The notes: generated by a model from the sequence alone, not told the origin. A DNA stretch of 64,000 nucleotides from Candidatus Magnetocorallium paracelense (GCA_029001845.1 JAREWP010000077.1:110188-174187), one strand, 5' to 3'. Numbered from the stretch's first letter, positions 36,492-46,686 are shown. Made by a program: numbers and translations.

Positions 36492-36663
36492 ATTATTTCT
36501 TTGTGGTTGTCTATTTTCGGGATAAAGGAGATATTTTAACAGGAGATGAGTTATTAAGGAAAGATAAATCTTGATATAAAATATTCAGTGTTGCTCAATT
36601 AAGAAGTAAAAAATTTGTAAAGATAAAGAGTTTAATGCTCAATAATCTGCTAAATCTCTTTCT

Positions 36664-38663
36664 TCATGGATTCCGATTTTCTCCCGGAAAATCGATGCGG
36701 AATTCCGTACTGTTATTGCGCCTGAGCTCCAGGTTTCCCTGTAACTGTCTTGTGGCCAGGGTATTTACAAGTTGCATACCCAATGTCCCCATCTTTCTGA
36801 AATCCTTATTTTCGGGAAAACCGACTCCGTTGTCTTTCACTACCAGTGTATACCTGTTATTGCCGGAGTGGTAGTGAAATGTTATTTTAATATCTCCTTG
36901 CCTGACTCCTGTAAAAGCGTGTTTTAATGCATTGGAAAGGAGTTCGTTAATAATCAAAGCGCAGGGAATGGCTCGATTTATATCAAGGGGAATATCTCCG
37001 ACATCCATATTCAGAGTAACAGGTTTGTCGGGGTTCTTATAAGAGTGAAAAAGTGTTCCCGCCAGATCGTTAATATACTCTTCGAAATTAACACTGGGAA
37101 AATCTTTTGACTTATAGAGCTTCTCATGTATCATGGCCACGGACCGAATGCGACTCTGACTATCGTTTAACACCTCAAATGGATTTTTCTCGCCAATATT
37201 TTGAGACTGGAGATACATGAGTGACGATATCCGTTGAAGATTATTTTTGACCCTGTGGTGAATTTCTTTTAAAAGCACCTCTTTCTCTCCAAGAGATTCC
37301 GCAATGAGATCATAGGCTTCTTTTCGCGCCAGATAGTTCGACACAATTTCGTTTATTATTCGTAATACACGTACCTCTTCCTTTGTCCACTCCACTTTTC
37401 TCCTGATTGAAGCAATCATTGTAAAACCATAGAGCTTCTTGTCTCTGCTTCTTATGGGGGCGGCAAGATAGGACTCGATCTTTTTGGAATCAAAAAAGTC
37501 TCTCTCTACAGAAGCCTGAGGGGACATGGATTCAATCTCATAGACGACAATATTTTCATTTTCACTGAATCTTTTTATGGTCCATGCAAAACGAGAGAGA
37601 TCGAACTTCTCTATATGTCATGCTTCACGATAAGTTTCATTAGCAAACCAGTCCCAGATTATCTCTGTTATATTACTGCCTTTTTTGAACAGGAACATAT
37701 ACGCCAGATCCACATGAAAGGTTTCTCCCAAAAAACTAAGAACCTGTTGAAAGTCAGGCGTTTCAGAGTACCCGAATATTTTGGCAATAAGAAGCAGGTT
37801 TTCCTCGAAATAGAGTCTCTCTCTTACTTCCTTCTCAAGCCTCTTTGTATCTGAAACATCACGAGCTATCGTAGAGAGATATGTTCCCCCCTCTTCGGAG
37901 TCTGAATGGGCCAGTATAACCTGGGAAACCGGAATCTCCACACCCTCCCTTCCAATCACCGCGATCTCTCCCCTCCACTTCCCTTCGTCTATAGTAGCCG
38001 GTATCGCCCTTTCCCAAATAATTTTATTGGCCCACCGGGGATGTACATCTCGCAAATGGAGACCGTCGACTCGCTTCTTACAGGTTATGTCGAGAGCGGC
38101 TCTGTTTAGATACGTATAATTTCCGTTCATGTCAGCCATACCGATTTTTCTGAAATGCCAGCCAGGGAATGGAAACAATGGTCGAGAATTTCGTGTAATT
38201 GATCTTTAAAGGATATTGTTGCAAGGGACACTTTTAAAATCGAATTCAGGCTCTCCTGAATCTCCCTGCTTCGTCTTTCCCGGTCCGCCATTTTATGTTT
38301 ATACAGAGCAATCTCTATGGCGCCATTTAATTCTCTCTCCCTTACCGGTTTAATCAGGTAACCAAATGGCATCGTTTTGCTTGCACGTTTCATTGTGATG
38401 TCATCGGGAAAGGCCGTTATAAATACAACAGGTATAAAATGGCTGTCGTGAATCTGATGAGCCGTATCGATACCGTCCATATCTCCCTTTAGCTTAATAT
38501 CCATCAATATCAGATCAGGGTGCTTCTCTTTAGCCTTCATCGCTGCTTCCTCCCCTGTGGAGGCAGTGGCGACAACATTGTAACCGTGTTTTTTCAGCAT
38601 CTTTTTATAACCAATCATTAGAATATTTTCATCTTCTACGATCATTATCTTAACTTCAGCCAT
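36664..38663 (-). pseudogene. Decayed hybrid sensor: receiver - PAS - GAF - HisKA_2 - HATPase
   Basis: Three minus-strand frames appear to form one broken gene. 38663-38127 encodes a receiver domain (phospho-acceptor D55 in LILMDIKLKG, KPVRERELNGAIEIA) and then the start of a GAF-like helix. 38178-37618 continues in another frame with a PAS domain (GMADMNGNYTYLNRAALDIT, STIARDVSDTKRLEKEV) and the beginning of a GAF domain. It stops at a TGA at 37618-37620. In the same frame beyond that TGA, 30 codons lead into the 36664-37527 frame with the rest of the GAF domain, the HisKA_2 phosphorylation site ([19 protein letters not shown]) and an ATPase domain ([20 protein letters not shown]). So one frameshift and one in-frame TGA separate the parts. 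The response-regulator part alone could still be made. Confidence 0.75.
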
Positions 38664-38920
38664 ACTTCTTATTTTCCACTTTACTCGATGCCATTGCTTT
38701 CTCCAATACCATTGTCCCTAACCCTGCAAGCGGTCGCCAAATACGGTTTGTGGCTCAAGGCAACAGGCATAAGCTGAAAAAAACAGAGCCATGCCTTTCA
38801 GTGCAACCGGTAAAGGCATTGGTTTTAATATATTATTGATAAGAGTTGGAGGATGTCAATGGAAAAAAGATAAACCAAATCAGGTTACTATTTACAATGA
38901 CTTTTTGCTATAATTATTTA

Positions 38921-39109
38921 ATGGTTCAGACTTTTCATACAACTGTCACTCAAAGAGAAGATAAGTTTATCGCCGAGTGTCTTGAAGTAGATGCATATGG
39001 CGAAGGGACGACCAGAGAAGAGGCTATGATGGATCTTAGGGAGACGTTGATGATCCACTTTGAAGAGATGCGTCCTTTTTTGAAAATTTATTTAAGAGCA
39101 GTAGATTGA
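38921..39109 (+). CDS. HicB-like small protein (UPF0150 fold)
   Basis: A 62-residue protein reading FHTTVTQREDKFIAECLEVD then AYGEGTTREEAMMDLRETL, the single beta-alpha-beta fold of HicB-type antitoxins. It lacks a C-terminal DNA-binding domain, and no HicA toxin gene lies beside it. ATG 38921 is preferred, since the family begins here; an in-frame ATG at 38846 would add 25 atypical residues. TATAAT at 38909-38914 ends six bases before this ATG and there is no Shine-Dalgarno, so the mRNA may be leaderless. Confidence 0.75.
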   Translation: MVQTFHTTVTQREDKFIAECLEVDAYGEGTTREEAMMDLRETLMIHFEEMRPFLKIYLRAVD

Positions 39110-39491
39110 AAAAAAGGTAATAGTTCACTGAGGTAGGAGATCTGAGGTTTGTGTTATATGACAGAGCCCTATTCTGATCCATATAGCTGTCTGTATGAGC
39201 AAATGATAAAGATATAGAAATCATTATAAATACAGACCTCAGATCCCTGATCCCCGTGAACTGTTACAAGAAAAGTTTTATAACTACGATTGTAGGTAAT
39301 CCATGAGTCAGGTTGTCAAAAATTCTGCCTGAAATAAATGGAATCCTACTATTATACAACTAATAATTATTTCTACTTTCTCTCATTATGATTGGGAAGC
39401 GACCATGGACAGGCGTCCCGCCTGTCCTTATATTGATAAACGTTGCTTTTTGAGTATTGTGACAAAGTAGACTTATAAAAGGAGTAAAAAG
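39110..39491. other. Intergenic region with an inverted-repeat element
   Basis: The first part is a 151-bp element (39117-39267). A segment near 39290-39345 (GTAGGTAATCCATGAGTCAGG and following) resembles 32945-33004 in the mlaE-mlaF gap. GACAGGCGTCCCGCCTGTC at about 39408 is a small palindrome. No gene is seen. Confidence 0.5.
39117..39267. repeat. MITE-like element (family D, copy 2)
   Basis: The left end GTAATAGTTCACTG and the right end CGTGAACTGTTAC are near-inverse and match the ends of 27755-27919. A second nested pair, AGATCTGAGGT and ACCTCAGATC, lies inside. Confidence 0.6.
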
Positions 39492-39674
39492 ATGATATAT
39501 AAAGCAGTATTTGAATGTATGGGCTGTGGTAAAGCTTTTACTGCACTCTTTGAGGAGGGTGTGCAGAGTGTTTGTCCCGACTGTAAAAGCGCCAATATAA
39601 ATCTTGTACGTAAAGAAGAATTAGGAGATTCTCAGACAAAGGGCAAACATTGCGGTTGCGGCTGCAGCCATTAA
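39492..39674 (+). CDS. Small zinc-ribbon protein
   Basis: A 60-residue protein with FECMGCGKAFTAL and SVCPDCKSANINLVRK, two CxxC pairs of an FmdB-like zinc ribbon. It ends in a His/Cys tail HCGCGCSH that could bind another metal. GGAGT lies upstream of the ATG. It is followed 24 bases later by a hydrolase gene on the same strand. Its function is unknown; related ribbons bind zinc and may be regulatory. Confidence 0.75.
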   Translation: MIYKAVFECMGCGKAFTALFEEGVQSVCPDCKSANINLVRKEELGDSQTKGKHCGCGCSH

Positions 39675-39697
39675 CATAATATTGAGGTCAGAAAAGT

Positions 39698-40474
39698 ATG
39701 GATTATTCGATTTTCGATAAGCCGGAGATACTCTATTTTTTGTTTCATCCCAGACCTTCCTTTTTTGCATCGTCATCCAAAAAGAGTGCTGAAGACAGGC
39801 TGATTCCTGTTGAGGAAGACATTGTAATAAGCTCGCGACTACACAACGCAGATAAGTCAGGTCCAACAATACTTTTTTTTCACGGTAATGGAGAGATTGT
39901 AGAAGATTACGACGATATCGGAGCGGAATACCTCTCGATTGGCGTCAATTTTCTTCCTGTCGATTATCGTGGATATGGCAATTCCACGGGGAAACCTACG
40001 GTACAGGCAATGATGGACGACTCCCATGCAATATTGAAATACGTTAAGGAGTGGTTGTCAACCGGCGGTTATTCAGGCCCTTTGTTTGTCATGGGCAGAT
40101 CTCTGGGAAGCGCTTCCGCTTTTGAGCTTGCCGCTAACCATGAGGACGAGATAGATGGGATTATAATAGAGAGTGGTTTCGCTTATGTGATTCCCCTTTT
40201 AAAGCTCCTTGGCGCAAATATAGAAAAGCTGGGGATAAAAAATGAGGATATTACAGATAATATCGACAAGGTAAAAAGTTTTAAAAAGCCTTTACTTATT
40301 ATCCATGCCGAACAGGACCATATCATACCGTTTTCCGATGGTCAGGCCCTTTTTGAAGCATCTCCGTCGCCTGTTAAAAAACTCCTTAAAATTCCGAAGG
40401 CTGACCACAACACGCTGTTATATTACGGTCTGAAGGAATATATGAAAGCTGTAAAGGAGATGGTGTTTTCATAA
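39698..40474 (+). CDS. Alpha/beta hydrolase
   Basis: A 258-residue serine hydrolase-type protein. It contains the oxyanion strand ILFFHGNGEIVEDY, the nucleophile elbow GRSLGS, an acidic residue in IIHAEQDHIIPFSDG and the catalytic histidine in PKADHNTLLYYG, so the triad is complete. There is no signal peptide, so it acts in the cytoplasm. The nearest known architecture is the BEM46/YfhR-type hydrolases; the substrate is unknown. The 3' end overlaps the convergent response regulator gene by six bases. Confidence 0.9.
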   Translation: MDYSIFDKPEILYFLFHPRPSFFASSSKKSAEDRLIPVEEDIVISSRLHNADKSGPTILFFHGNGEIVEDYDDIGAEYLSIGVNFLPVDYRGYGNSTGKPTVQAMMDDSHAILKYVKEWLSTGGYSGPLFVMGRSLGSASAFELAANHEDEIDGIIIESGFAYVIPLLKLLGANIEKLGIKNEDITDNIDKVKSFKKPLLIIHAEQDHIIPFSDGQALFEASPSPVKKLLKIPKADHNTLLYYGLKEYMKAVKEMVFS

Positions 40475-41089
40475 ATATTTATCATCCTTCAGCATGTCTT
40501 TATGCCAGGCCCAGATGGTTCTCAAGGAGAAGATAAGGCGATGCAGGTCTTCCAGTTTTGCATTATCCGGAAGAATCGTCGGCAGTTCCTGCGCCTTCAT
40601 GTTTACTGCGGCTTCGGCTATCTGCTCGAATTCTAAAATAATCTCATCGATCTTGCCTGACAATAAGGGGTCGGTCTTATTTGTAGCTCCTTGACCTCTG
40701 TCCACGGAGTATCCTGTGGATTTAAAATTAGCGATTGACTCCGACAGCTTTTCTTTCAGAATGTCCGTTGTATAGGGTTTTAAAATATATCCGTTTCCAC
40801 CGGATGTCTTAGCTTTAAGAGTTGTTAAATTATCATCCTCGGCCGTTACAAGGATAAAAATTTTATTATTATATTCTTCCTTATTTCTGATTTCTGTCAA
40901 TAATTCCAATCCGTTCATGCCCGGCATCTTAAGGTCGCTCATTATAATATTCACGTCTTCGCTTTCAAGCAGCTTTAAAGCCTCGTATCCATTGCTTGCT
41001 TCGATAATATCGTTATAACCGATTTTTTTTAAAGAGGCGCTCAATAATTTTTTGGCCGACATTGTGTCGTCTACAATCAAAAACTTCAT
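40469..41089 (-). CDS. Response regulator with receiver domain and short helical tail
   Basis: A 206-residue CheY-like protein. The acidic pocket VDD is at residues 6-8, the phospho-acceptor D52 is in IIMSDLKMPGMNG, Thr is in LVTAED, and Lys is in YILKPY. After residue ~120 comes a Ser/Gly linker and an ~70-residue helical tail without a recognised output domain. It lacks DNA-binding motifs, so it probably acts by protein contact, perhaps in chemotaxis. No kinase gene lies beside it. Confidence 0.92.
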   Translation of the reverse strand: MKFLIVDDTMSAKKLLSASLKKIGYNDIIEASNGYEALKLLESEDVNIIMSDLKMPGMNGLELLTEIRNKEEYNNKIFILVTAEDDNLTTLKAKTSGGNGYILKPYTTDILKEKLSESIANFKSTGYSVDRGQGATNKTDPLLSGKIDEIILEFEQIAEAAVNMKAQELPTILPDNAKLEDLHRLIFSLRTIWAWHKDMLKDDKYL

Positions 41090-41726
41090 ATTTTATTTTG
41101 TTAATCCTGTCAAAAGATTTAGTGCTGAACAATTACAATTATAAATGATTTATTAGAGAAATTGCTTGCTTTATGGACAGTTCCTTAATGTTAATAAGAG
41201 GAGGAAAAGGCGGGAGCATCCCCTCTCCCGCCTTCTAAGGTAATAGGGTAGATGTTTGAGGCTTTTAAAAGAGGTAACAGGTTATAAGGAGTATAAGATA
41301 AAACCTGTATGTATATAAATTGTCCTATAACCGAATAAACGGATCCTGGACAGATTTATAATCGGATTGTTTTTGATAAAAACGATAGGGAAAGCCGGTG
41401 GATTGAAATTTTGACTGGTCATCGTCACATCCATGTATTATTTTGTGTAACTGACAGCTTCCTGCTATCGTTGTGTAATTCATATCGGCCGGTTTTGAAA
41501 ATACTTTAGGCCCTGTTATAATTTCTTTAATCGTCAATTCTAAAATTTGACAGGCAGAATCAATATATTGAAAAATTATACAAAAACGTTATAATTATTG
41601 AGAGATAAGTGAGTATTTAGTAGAAGACGTCTTATCTTCCAACTCATACTCATAACCCCTGCGATTGTGAGTAGGATATGGATGAAAAATATATAGCCTT
41701 TGTCATGGGAGAGGTAAAATAAGTCT
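41090..41726. other. Intergenic region with a perfect hairpin
   Basis: AAGGCGGGAG (41207-41216) and CTCCCGCCTT (41225-41234) form a perfect 10-bp stem, without a T run. A minus-strand open frame of up to 70 codons at 41325-41537 starts with TTG and has no recognised features. Nothing else is seen. Confidence 0.45.
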
Positions 41727-42257
41727 GTGGATAAATTGACAAAAGAACAGCGTAGAAAGAACATGCAGGCTGTTAAGTGTAAGAATACAAAAATCGAAAC
41801 GACTCTGGCAAAGGCTTTATGGAGTAAAGGGTTACGATACAGGAGGAACTATACAAAAATAGATGGGAAGCCCGATATTGTTTTTGTAAAAAAAAGGGTT
41901 GCCGTTTTTTGTGACGGAGACTACTGGCACGGTAAGGATTGGGAGACTGCAAAGAAACAGATTAAATCGAACCGGGAGTTTTGGTATAAAAAAATAGAAG
42001 GTAATATGGAGAGAGACAGGAAGGTTAACAGGCTCTTAAAAGAGAAGGGTTGGACTGTTCTCAGATTTTGGGGGAGTGAAATAAAGAAGAATCTCGATGA
42101 CTGTGTGCGTAAAGTTGAAGATGTTGTAAATTCGCCTTCTCTATATGGTAAAAAAGATGGTAGAAAGTATCCCGTTGATTACAAGGACGCCCTCATTGCT
42201 GCAGAACCTGAGAGGCCATCTTATTTCTCGGACTCAGAGGGTAAGCACTCCTCTTAA
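41727..42257 (+). CDS. vsr: Vsr: very short patch repair endonuclease
   Basis: A mismatch endonuclease that nicks at T:G mispairs arising from deaminated 5-methylcytosine. The 176-residue protein has the family's opening (LTKEQRRKNMQAVKCKNTKI), the metal-binding KPDIVFVKKRVAVFCDGDYW with HGKDW following, and the closing WTVLRFWGSEIKKN. Vsr normally sits beside a C5-cytosine methyltransferase, but none is seen within the window, so it is an orphan here. Its tail is about 25 residues longer than the core. The start ATG or GTG near 41727 lacks a strong ribosome site. Confidence 0.93.
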   Translation: MDKLTKEQRRKNMQAVKCKNTKIETTLAKALWSKGLRYRRNYTKIDGKPDIVFVKKRVAVFCDGDYWHGKDWETAKKQIKSNREFWYKKIEGNMERDRKVNRLLKEKGWTVLRFWGSEIKKNLDDCVRKVEDVVNSPSLYGKKDGRKYPVDYKDALIAAEPERPSYFSDSEGKHSS

Positions 42258-42263
42258 GTCGCC

Positions 42264-44375
42264 TTAATTCCTCACTTTCTCCATAGCGAATTTCAGATTC
42301 TTTTTCGCCTCGTCAAATTCGGGATTCATATATAGAGATTTTTTAAAATGTGTTATGGCATTTTTGAAATCTCCTGTACTCGCGTAAACGATACCTATAT
42401 TGTTATGTACATCATAGCTTTCTCTTCCATATTGAATAGCTATTTGGTATTGAATCATCGATTCTTCGAACCTTTTTTGCATCAGATAGAGATTACCCAA
42501 TTGATAATGCAACTCTCCGTTTTCAGGCTCCCTGATTATCGATTCTCTGAAATGTTTTTCCGCCTTATCGGGCCTGTTAAGACTCAGCATAGCAAGAGCC
42601 ATGTTGTAATGAGCTTTGGAATCGTTCGGGTTTATAGATAGTGCTTGCCCCAGGTATGCAACCGCCTCCTTAGGGTTGCCTGATTTCATTAATACAAAAC
42701 CCAGATTGCTCATTGCCTCGGAATAGTCCGGTCTGAGGCGTAAGGCCTCTGTAAAGTGCCCGGCCCCCTCATCCATCCTGCCCAGTCTTGTCAGGAGATA
42801 GCCCATATTATTGTGCAGCTCGGCTACATCGGGTTTTATGGCAAGAGCTTTGCTAAATACATTGGCGGCTTCGGTCTCTCTCCCCTCCCGTATAAGGAGA
42901 GTTCCGAGATTAGTGAGAGCACTAATATTGTCAGGTTCCAATGCAAGAACCTCTTCTATATAAGCCAGGGCCTCGGGAAAATTGTTTTCTTTGATAAAAG
43001 CGGCAGCAAAATTATTTAATGCGTCAATATAATCCGGTTTTACATCAAGGGCTTTTCTGTAATGTATTTTCGCTTCGCCGATCCTGCCTGCCGCTGACAA
43101 GGCGTGACCAAGGTTATTACGGGCCAGATAATTATTATTGTTAACTGCAATGGCGCGTTCGTAGAGGGTAAAGTTATTTCGCCAGTGTTTCACCTGTAAC
43201 CATGTGACAGTGGATAATAAAGAAATGATTACAATCCCTGTCGTCCACAACAGGGTATTGCTAACTTTTACATTCATCCTTTCCCAAAGTGGTTTTACTG
43301 TAAATGCAAAGGCGATAAAAAGCCCTATTATCGGGATATATGTATAGCGGTCCGCCATGGCATGAGAGCCGACCTGGACCAGACCTATAACCGGCAGAAG
43401 GGTTCCAAGATACCAAAACCATCCTGTTGACAGCCATGGGAAGGTTTTGATTTTTTTCAGAACAAAGGCTGTAATCAAACACAGCGCCAGGGCTGCGCCA
43501 ATATACTGCCACCATTGAAGAGAACTCATTGGATGTATATAGAATATCGAAAGATCAGACGGCCAGAGGGTTTTACTAATATATTTCATATAAGAAACCA
43601 AGCCGTTTGCTATTCTTAATTTCATGGGGAGCACATCTAAAGTAGCGACCGCCTTACCCCCCTCCTGAGCCAGATAGACCGATACGCTGAATATGCCGGA
43701 GAGAAGTATCATAGGTATTTTTTCCAAAACCAGACTGTATATCTCTTTTTTAGATATCCCGGCCCTCAAACGCTCAAGAGGCCAATGGTCCAGCAGCAGC
43801 AACACAAAGGGGAGTGTCACGAGCATGGGTTTGGCCATTAGTCCAAGTACGAAAAAGGCCAATGTAAGCAGATATCTTCCTACTCCGGGATTCTTTGCAT
43901 AAAGAAGATAAGCCCACATCGTAAGAAACCAAAAGAGCGCGCTAAGGACATCCTTTCTCTCGGCCACCCAAGCAACGGATTCTACATGGAGCGGGTGCAG
44001 TGTAAACAAGGCAGCCACAAAGGCGCTTTGCCATATATGGGATGTCATTTTCAACATTACCAGGAATAGAAGTACGGTGTTTATGATGTGGAGGAGTAGG
44101 TTGGTTATATGATGTCCCGAGGGATTAAGGCCGTAGAGTTCATTGTCCAGCATATGGGAGAGCCAGGTAAGGGGATGCCAAAAGTTGGCGTATGTCGTAG
44201 TAAAAGCCCATATCACATTGTCAACTGTCAACCCTTTTTTTACATGAATATTGTTTGTCACATAAACATAGTCGTCGACACTCAGAAATTCATGATCCCT
44301 GACCTGATAAAAAACCAGCGCCGTAACGATCGTAAGAGATATAATTATTAGTTGAATTGTTCTTTTGTGAGTCAT
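42264..44375 (-). CDS. Polytopic membrane protein with C-terminal TPR repeats (paralogue 1)
   Basis: A 703-residue protein. The N-terminal ~400 residues form about ten membrane helices, with FLSVDDYVYVTNN near residue 31 and FTLHPLHVESVAWVAERKDV near 130. The C-terminal ~300 residues are tandem TPRs (NNLGHALSAAGRIGEAKIHY, AHYNMALAMLSLNRPDKAEK and so on). The double Asp after the first helix and the HPxxVE-WxxERK region recall the TMTC/GT-C class of lipid-linked sugar transferases. A role in surface glycosylation is plausible but not shown. It is one of three similar genes in a row on this strand. Confidence 0.8.
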   Translation of the reverse strand: MTHKRTIQLIIISLTIVTALVFYQVRDHEFLSVDDYVYVTNNIHVKKGLTVDNVIWAFTTTYANFWHPLTWLSHMLDNELYGLNPSGHHITNLLLHIINTVLLFLVMLKMTSHIWQSAFVAALFTLHPLHVESVAWVAERKDVLSALFWFLTMWAYLLYAKNPGVGRYLLTLAFFVLGLMAKPMLVTLPFVLLLLDHWPLERLRAGISKKEIYSLVLEKIPMILLSGIFSVSVYLAQEGGKAVATLDVLPMKLRIANGLVSYMKYISKTLWPSDLSIFYIHPMSSLQWWQYIGAALALCLITAFVLKKIKTFPWLSTGWFWYLGTLLPVIGLVQVGSHAMADRYTYIPIIGLFIAFAFTVKPLWERMNVKVSNTLLWTTGIVIISLLSTVTWLQVKHWRNNFTLYERAIAVNNNNYLARNNLGHALSAAGRIGEAKIHYRKALDVKPDYIDALNNFAAAFIKENNFPEALAYIEEVLALEPDNISALTNLGTLLIREGRETEAANVFSKALAIKPDVAELHNNMGYLLTRLGRMDEGAGHFTEALRLRPDYSEAMSNLGFVLMKSGNPKEAVAYLGQALSINPNDSKAHYNMALAMLSLNRPDKAEKHFRESIIREPENGELHYQLGNLYLMQKRFEESMIQYQIAIQYGRESYDVHNNIGIVYASTGDFKNAITHFKKSLYMNPEFDEAKKNLKFAMEKVRN

Positions 44376-44457
44376 AGTAAAAAATTGACGATTGACTATT
44401 TTCGATTGACTATTGAAGGAAAATGTTTTTTATCCTTAATGAAAAATACCTAAATCA

Positions 44458-46686
44458 TCAATCCGAAATCGTCAATCTTTCGTATTGTCGGACTTTTTCT
44501 TCGATTTCCGAAACGAGCTTGTGCATTCCTCTCTCTTTTGCGATATGGAGAGCTTTGAGTGCAGTTTCCAGCGCCTCCTTAAGGCGACCGGCCTCTGCAT
44601 AGGATGCGGCAAGCGTTTCCATCATCAGGGGGTGTTTATAGCCCGTTAATTCGCAGGCGCGTTTAGAGAGTTCCAGAGCCTTTTTGCCATCTCTAAAGGA
44701 GCTGTCTTTTGAAGTAGCAAATATCCAGGCCAGTTTATCCATCAGCTCAGGCCGATTGGGAGTAATCTTTAATAGATTTTCATATTCCCTGACAGCCCGG
44801 GATATATCTCCCTTTAGCTCCAAAGCGAGGGCTATATTATACCTCACATCCATATCGTTTCTGTTAAGAGCGGCGGCTTTTTGTAAATGATACAGCGCCT
44901 TATCGAGATTTTTGGTTTTGGCAAAGATTATACCAAGGTTTTTATGGGTTTCAGTATAATCAGGTCTGCCTTTTAAAGCATTTTTATATAACTTTACGGC
45001 ATCCTCAGGTTTTCCCTTTATCTCAAAGGCCTTCCCGAGATTGTTGTTCAATTCGGGGTTACGGGGATCGATGTTCATTGCCTTTGTGTAAGAATCGATA
45101 GCTTCATCGATACTTCCTGACTTCAAAAGAGTATTACCGAGATTGATCATGGCTTCGATATAACCGGGGTTGTCGGAGAGGATCCGACGGAAGTATTGGG
45201 CGGCTTCTTCGAGGCGCTCCTGTTTTAGCAGAGTCACACCGAGATTGTTCAGAACGTCCCTACTGTTAGGTTTATGTATCAACGCCTTTCTCAAGTGTTG
45301 TTCCGCCTCTTTGAGATTTCCTTTTTTCATCATAGCAATCCCAATATTGTTATAGGCTTCCCAATGATCGGGCTTGATTTCAAGAGATTTTACATAGAGA
45401 GAAATCGCCTCCTCCGTTTTTCCCTGCCTGGCGTGATGGAGCCCCAGATTGTTATAAGCCATCCAGGCATTGGGGTTTTTATGGAGCGTATCCTTCCAAA
45501 GTGACTCTACATCCCTGAAAGCCTTTGTCCTGTTCCATGTAAGTACGGATAAAAGTATGGCGACGGCAACAGGCAAAATTACGGCATATCTGTAAAGAGA
45601 CGGAATTCTCCTGAAAAGCGTACTTCCTCCCCCTGTAGCAAGCGCTATTATTGCGGCGATGGAAAAATATTGCCAATGATCCGCTACCGGCGAATATCTC
45701 ATAAAGTAGATGTTGAAAAAACCGAGAACAGGAAAGAGATTTATAGAAAAGAGGCCGACAGCGAAAAAAAAGGGTCTTCCCCATGTTTTTCTCTTCAGCC
45801 ATAAGATATACATCGACAGGACAAAGAGTATGCCCGGTATGTAGGAAAGAATCTCTCTTTCATCAATGCTCCACTCCCGGTACACAAAGCTAAGATGAAA
45901 GGGCAGCAGGGCTTTGTATAAGTAAAACCACAGGGCGATTCCTGCTATGGAAAGTCTTGACAGGAGGTTGTCTGTCCTGACTATATCGTCTCCTATGGCT
46001 CGATTGTACTGAAACCAAACCGTAACGAGACCGAGAATAAGGGAGAGCAGAAAAAAAGGTATGTAAAGTCGTATTTCTTTTAAGGGCGCGTTCCCTTTTT
46101 TCCACCAGGAAAAGAAAAGAAGTACTAATGGCAACATCACAACCGATGTCTTGCCAAGAAGGGCCAGGAGGAAAGTGAAAAGAGAGAGAATATAAAGATA
46201 TCTCTTCTCGGATTCTTCGAATTTGGTAAAAGAGATCAGACTAAGGAGATAAAAAATCATAGAAACAAGGTTTTTTCGCTCCGTTATCCAGGCTGTCGAT
46301 TCCACATTAACGGGATGGATGGCGAACAGAAGTCCTGCGAGCCAGGGGAGTGGTATTTTCAGTTTGTGCAATAGAAGCCACAACAAGAGTGAATTGGTAA
46401 TATGGAGAATCAGATTTGTAATGCGGTAACCTAAGGGGTTTTTCCCCCACAGCCGCCACTCTATCCAAAGGGTTGTGGATGTAAGGGGAAAATAGTCGGG
46501 CGCTTCAGTGGTGAACCAGAAGAGAGAGAGACCGTTGTCATCCTTAATCAGCCTGTTCTCGGTGAGGAAGAGATCGTCGTCCCATAGAAAATCGCCCTTT
46601 AATGAAGGGTAATACACTATTATTGTAATAATAATGATTGCCACAGCACTGGGTATGACATCTCTATATGACAATTTAATTCGCAT
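44458..46686 (-). CDS. Polytopic membrane protein with C-terminal TPR repeats (paralogue 2)
   Basis: 742 residues with the same plan as its neighbours: WDDDLFLTENRLIKDDN near residue 36, FAIHPVNVESTAWITERKNL near 121, multiple membrane helices to about 390, then about nine TPR units (YNNLGLHHARQGKTEEAISL, INLGNTLLKSGSIDEAIDSY). The C-terminal ~60 residues are helical and charged. The acidic residues after the first helix are shifted relative to paralogues 1 and 3. The gene is separated from the downstream paralogue by 82 bases that include a few GATTGAC units. Confidence 0.8.
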   Translation of the reverse strand: MRIKLSYRDVIPSAVAIIIITIIVYYPSLKGDFLWDDDLFLTENRLIKDDNGLSLFWFTTEAPDYFPLTSTTLWIEWRLWGKNPLGYRITNLILHITNSLLLWLLLHKLKIPLPWLAGLLFAIHPVNVESTAWITERKNLVSMIFYLLSLISFTKFEESEKRYLYILSLFTFLLALLGKTSVVMLPLVLLFFSWWKKGNAPLKEIRLYIPFFLLSLILGLVTVWFQYNRAIGDDIVRTDNLLSRLSIAGIALWFYLYKALLPFHLSFVYREWSIDEREILSYIPGILFVLSMYILWLKRKTWGRPFFFAVGLFSINLFPVLGFFNIYFMRYSPVADHWQYFSIAAIIALATGGGSTLFRRIPSLYRYAVILPVAVAILLSVLTWNRTKAFRDVESLWKDTLHKNPNAWMAYNNLGLHHARQGKTEEAISLYVKSLEIKPDHWEAYNNIGIAMMKKGNLKEAEQHLRKALIHKPNSRDVLNNLGVTLLKQERLEEAAQYFRRILSDNPGYIEAMINLGNTLLKSGSIDEAIDSYTKAMNIDPRNPELNNNLGKAFEIKGKPEDAVKLYKNALKGRPDYTETHKNLGIIFAKTKNLDKALYHLQKAAALNRNDMDVRYNIALALELKGDISRAVREYENLLKITPNRPELMDKLAWIFATSKDSSFRDGKKALELSKRACELTGYKHPLMMETLAASYAEAGRLKEALETALKALHIAKERGMHKLVSEIEEKVRQYERLTISD

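Larger units (their letters stand above)
36229..36663. other. Intergenic region with two repeats
   Basis: No gene seen. It contains a half copy of the family A repeat in inverted orientation (36282-36371) and a 100-bp palindrome with GTAGGGGC arms (36392-36491). The remaining ~170 bases before the decayed kinase are AT-rich. Confidence 0.5.

Noticed and set aside
41325..41537. Minus-strand frame of 70 codons
   Set aside because: TTG start, no ribosome binding site, no recognised motif and no conserved neighbour.
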